Positions 23,320 to 25,623 of a stretch of 25,623 bases of DNA are shown here, in pieces (the stretch's first letter is position 1; each line of letters begins with the position of its first letter). Under the pieces are notes generated by a model. It was not told where the DNA came from. It saw only the letters and a program-made list of their open reading frames with translations, and made no database searches. Both the position numbers and the translations under genes were made by a program. The DNA comes from JAGLTN01 sp023135255 (GTDB lineage: Bacteria; Planctomycetota; Phycisphaerae; Sedimentisphaerales; Anaerobacaceae), in assembly GCA_030639495.1 (NCBI GenBank), contig DAOWCP010000026.1, forward strand, positions 1-25,623, given 5' to 3'.

Positions 23320-24324
23320 TCAGGCTTCTTTGGAATCGATCCATTTCATCATTTTTCGAAGCTTTCTGCCGACCGTCTCAAGCTGACAGTCATGGTCTTT
23401 ATCGTACAATGCGTTGAAGTTCTTTAGCCCGTTTTTATATTCTTCGACCCATTCCTTAGCAAATTCACCGCTCTGAATTTCAGAAAGTATTTTTTTCATT
23501 TCCGCTTTGGTTCCGTCAGTAACGATTCTCGGCCCCCTGCTCAAGTCGCCATACTCAGCAGTATTAGAAACGCTGTACCTCATATAGTTGATTCCGCCCT
23601 GATACATCAGGTCAACGATCAGCTTAACTTCGTGCATACATTCAAAATATGCGATCTCAGGCTGATAACCAGCTTCAACCAAAGTCTCGAACCCCGCCTT
23701 GATCAATGCGCTCAATCCGCCGCACAATACTGCCTGCTCACCAAAGAGGTCTGTCTCTGTTTCTTCCTGGTATGTAGTCTCAATGATACCAGCTCGCGCG
23801 CCGCCGATACCATTGGCCCACGCCAATGCGATTACTTTCGCGTCGCCCGTAGCATCCTGCTGAACAGCCACAAGGTTAGGAACTCCGCCGCCCTTTACAT
23901 ATTCGCTGCGAACAAGATGTCCGGGTCCCTTCGGCGCGATCATTACAACATTAACATCCGCCGGCGGTGTAATATATTTAAAGTGAATATTAAACCCGTG
24001 ACAGAAACCCAAAGTCTGACCGGCAACCAAATTAGGAGCGATCTGCGATTCATAAACCTTCGCCTGAACCTCATCCGGCAAAGTAACGATTATCAAAGCA
24101 GCACCATCCATAGCAGCCTTGATATCGCCGGGATTAAATTTCTGCTCAGTTGCAAATTTGTAATTGTCAGTACCCTCAAGCTCTGCTACCGCGACTTCGA
24201 TACCGCTGTCACGCAAGTTCATACTGTGAGCATGTCCCTGGCTGCCGAAACCAATAACTGCAACTTTTTTGCCCTTAAGCGCATCTATTGGTGCGTCATT
24301 TTCATAATAAATTGTAAGTGCCAT
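23320..24324 (-). CDS. ilvC: ketol-acid reductoisomerase (NADP+), class I
   Basis: It converts acetolactate or acetohydroxybutyrate to the dihydroxy acid in valine, leucine and isoleucine synthesis. The 334 residues are usual for class I enzymes. GFGSQG at 25-30 starts the NADPH loop. FCHGFNIHF and PADVNVVMIAPKGPGHLVR carry the catalytic region. TETDLFGEQAVLCGG holds the Mg-binding acidic residues. The ATG at 24324 has AAGGAG 10 bases upstream. A longer frame to 24429 would add a cysteine- and aromatic-rich stretch that is not KARI-like. A promoter and hairpin lie just upstream. Confidence 0.97.
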   Translation of the reverse strand: MALTIYYENDAPIDALKGKKVAVIGFGSQGHAHSMNLRDSGIEVAVAELEGTDNYKFATEQKFNPGDIKAAMDGAALIIVTLPDEVQAKVYESQIAPNLVAGQTLGFCHGFNIHFKYITPPADVNVVMIAPKGPGHLVRSEYVKGGGVPNLVAVQQDATGDAKVIALAWANGIGGARAGIIETTYQEETETDLFGEQAVLCGGLSALIKAGFETLVEAGYQPEIAYFECMHEVKLIVDLMYQGGINYMRYSVSNTAEYGDLSRGPRIVTDGTKAEMKKILSEIQSGEFAKEWVEEYKNGLKNFNALYDKDHDCQLETVGRKLRKMMKWIDSKEA

Positions 24325-24399
24325 CTTAAAAGTTCTCCTTTTTTCCAAAAATAAAGGTAATAATTTCCATTCAGTTTTTACATAAATAACAAAAAACAT

Positions 24400-24423
24400 G
24401 TTTCCAGACCAAAAGCTGGAAAC
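24400..24423 (-). terminator. 5'-leader hairpin followed by T-run, possible ilvC attenuator
   Basis: On the minus strand GTTTCCAG, an 8-base loop and CTGGAAAC are followed after ATG by TTTTTT. It begins at the predicted transcript start. It may terminate early transcription or protect the 5' end. No amino-acid-rich leader peptide was found to drive classic attenuation. Confidence 0.45.
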
Positions 24424-24428
24424 GCACA

Positions 24429-24456
24429 ATTATATCCTGTGTATTTTAACAGGCAA
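24429..24456 (-). promoter_or_regulatory. sigma70-type promoter for ilvC
   Basis: On the minus strand TTGCCT (plus 24451-24456), a 16-base spacer and a perfect TATAAT (plus 24429-24434). The start should lie near 24422, giving a leader of about 98 bases. Confidence 0.65.
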
Positions 24457-24506
24457 GCAATAAATAACCCTTTTTCAGCATAGCAACATACCGAAAAACA
24501 CGATTC

Positions 24507-24610
24507 ATACTACTCACAGTTAAGTTTCCCCGTTTATCCGCGGGTAAATAACTTTGGAATAACAATTTATAACTTTCCTCGCGGAAATTTCTTGCCCTGA
24601 AGGGTATAAC
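24507..24610 (+). repeat. dispersed intergenic repeat, copy E
   Basis: It matches copy B closely (CTCACAGTTAAGTTTCCCCG). The palindrome TTTATCCGCGGGTAAA lies at 24533-24548 and the hairpin TTTCC-TCGC-GGAAA at 24574-24587. The terminal TGCCCT-GA-AGGGTA keeps pairing through a G.U pair. It sits between ilvN and ilvC. Confidence 0.85.
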
Positions 24611-24614
24611 GCTC

Positions 24615-24635
24615 AAAAAACCTCTCTATTGAGAG
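24615..24635 (-). terminator. terminator-like hairpin overlapping the ilvN stop
   Basis: On the minus strand CTCTC-AATA-GAGAG is followed by G and TTTTTT (plus-strand A 24615-24620). The TAG stop lies in the loop and right arm. The stem is short (5 bp), so readthrough into ilvC may occur. Confidence 0.55.
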
Positions 24636-25129
24636 TTGCTGTCCCTGCCTTCTAATGAGTGCCTCGTCATCGCAATCGTTCCTGTCCTGGCAACATCCTT
24701 GATCCCGTAAGGCTTACAAGCCTTAATAAAGGCTTCGATCTTAGCCTCAGGACCGCTGATCTCGAGCATCAGAAATTTCTGGCCGATATCAACAATCTTG
24801 CCCCTGAACATCTCTACCAGAGAAAGTACCTCAGGCCTTTTCTCAGGAGGTGCTGTAACTGTTATCAACATCAAATCCCGCGCAACGACAGGCTGACCAA
24901 CAAAATCCTTAACCTTCACAACCGAAATTATCTTCGCTAACTGTTTACGCACCTGCTCAACAACCTTATCATCGCCAATAACAACAATTGTCATCCTGCT
25001 CAATAAAGGGTCCTCTGTACGACCAACGACAAGTGAATCTATATTGAAAGCCCTGGCTGCAAACATCTGGGCAACGCGTGCAAGTACGCCGGGCTTATTC
25101 TCAACTAAAGCGCTTATTATATGTTTCAT
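24626..25129 (-). CDS. ilvN: acetolactate synthase small (regulatory) subunit
   Basis: The 167 residues have the standard IlvN length. An N-terminal ACT domain (ISALVENKPGVLARVAQMFA, then FNIDSLVVGRTEDPLLSRM) binds the feedback effector, usually valine. The C-terminal domain (RGKIVDIGQKFLMLEISG, then EAFIKACKPYGIKDVARTG) follows. It activates IlvB and gives it feedback inhibition. The ATG at 25129 gives the normal MKHIIS opening; a longer frame to 25246 overlaps ilvB in a non-homologous way. It lies 25 bases after ilvB, so the two are co-transcribed. Confidence 0.96.
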   Translation of the reverse strand: MKHIISALVENKPGVLARVAQMFAARAFNIDSLVVGRTEDPLLSRMTIVVIGDDKVVEQVRKQLAKIISVVKVKDFVGQPVVARDLMLITVTAPPEKRPEVLSLVEMFRGKIVDIGQKFLMLEISGPEAKIEAFIKACKPYGIKDVARTGTIAMTRHSLEGRDSNSQ

Positions 25130-25154
25130 TTTAATCTCACTTTCTCTGCCTGCT

Positions 25155-25622
25155 TTAAGCCAAAGTTTCCAGTATGTCAAGCCCATCCATCTCATGCAGA
25201 CCCTTACCCGCAGCAACCATAGGCCACACATTTTCTTCCCGCTCAACCCTGAAATCGATCAGGAAAGGCCCACCCTTATACGCCAGCATCTTCCTGACAG
25301 CACCAGCCACATCCGCTTTCTTATCAACCATCATACCCTCTGCGCCAAGAGCCTTGGCAACATCAGCATAATTCGGGTTCTGAATATGACTCTTCGAATA
25401 GCGTTTGCCGTAAAACAGCTCCTGCCACTGTCGAACCATGCCCAGGTAACCGTTGTTCAGAATCATTGACTTCACTGGCAGCGAGTAGTTTACCGCCGTA
25501 AACAGCTCCGGCATGGTCATACAGAAACTGCCGTCCCCGTCAACGTCTATCACCACCTTGCCCGGATTGCCCCGCTGGGCACCGTTGGCCGCCGGCAGCC
25601 CGAAGCCCATCGTCCCCAGACC
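25155..25622 (-). CDS. ilvB: acetolactate synthase large subunit, C-terminal part (partial)
   Basis: The gene runs out of the right edge. The visible 155 residues start at GLGTMGFGLPAANGA, the PP-domain opening. DGDGSFCMTMPELFTAV and ILNNGYLGMVRQWQE form the ThDP/Mg-binding motif (GDG to NN). The end covers ENVWPMVAAGKGLHEM. Together with ilvN it forms the enzyme that condenses pyruvate to acetolactate. The ilvB-ilvN-ilvC order fits branched-chain amino-acid synthesis. The 5' end lies outside the window. Confidence 0.95.
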   Translation of the reverse strand, partial: GLGTMGFGLPAANGAQRGNPGKVVIDVDGDGSFCMTMPELFTAVNYSLPVKSMILNNGYLGMVRQWQELFYGKRYSKSHIQNPNYADVAKALGAEGMMVDKKADVAGAVRKMLAYKGGPFLIDFRVEREENVWPMVAAGKGLHEMDGLDILETLA

Positions 25623-25623
25623 A

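Noticed and set aside
23632..24354. Plus-strand frame of 240 residues opposite ilvC
   Set aside because: It is a shadow of ilvC, which is unambiguous on the minus strand.

Overview
The window looks like a piece of a planctomycete chromosome, probably class Phycisphaerae. It is AT-rich. A small protein at 9798-10151 matches, from memory, the Minf_1886 type restricted to Planctomycetes and Verrucomicrobia. There are also a LamG-ending protein and secreted proteins of a planctomycete style. No sequence search could be run, so the taxonomy is inference.

Layout. Positions 1-259 hold the tail of a LamG (lectin-like) protein. A near-consensus promoter at 399-427 starts a tight co-directional block: dnaE, a six-helix membrane protein, tmk, holB, a PSP1/RicT-type gene and metG (467-9722). 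It joins replisome subunits, dTTP supply, an Fe-S-type regulator and methionyl-tRNA charging. The Minf_1886-type gene follows, then a convergent M20 peptidase. Next come a coiled-coil zinc-ribbon protein, an RNase H-PurN fusion, a pilin-like membrane protein and, on the minus strand, clpC. A Met-rich secreted protein of 606 residues (17183-19003) and an 86-residue coiled-coil protein follow.

Positions 19.5-22.5 kb look accessory. They contain long gene-poor stretches and a GC-richer hairpin-dense patch. A three-gene cassette lies there: a winged-helix-like protein with an operator-like dyad upstream, then 44- and 57-residue basic proteins, separated by strong hairpins. About 200 bp of strictly 10-bp phased T- and A-tracts follow. 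A lipoprotein gene with a clean terminator comes next, then ilvC, ilvN and the end of ilvB (branched-chain amino-acid synthesis), all on the minus strand.

The most unusual feature is a dispersed intergenic repeat of about 100 bp, present in five copies in the same orientation (13381, 16655, 19061, 19476, 24507). It is built from a CCGCGG-centred palindrome, a second CGCGG motif and a terminal CCC/GGG palindrome. Paired changes between copies preserve the terminal stem. I do not recognise it as a named family.
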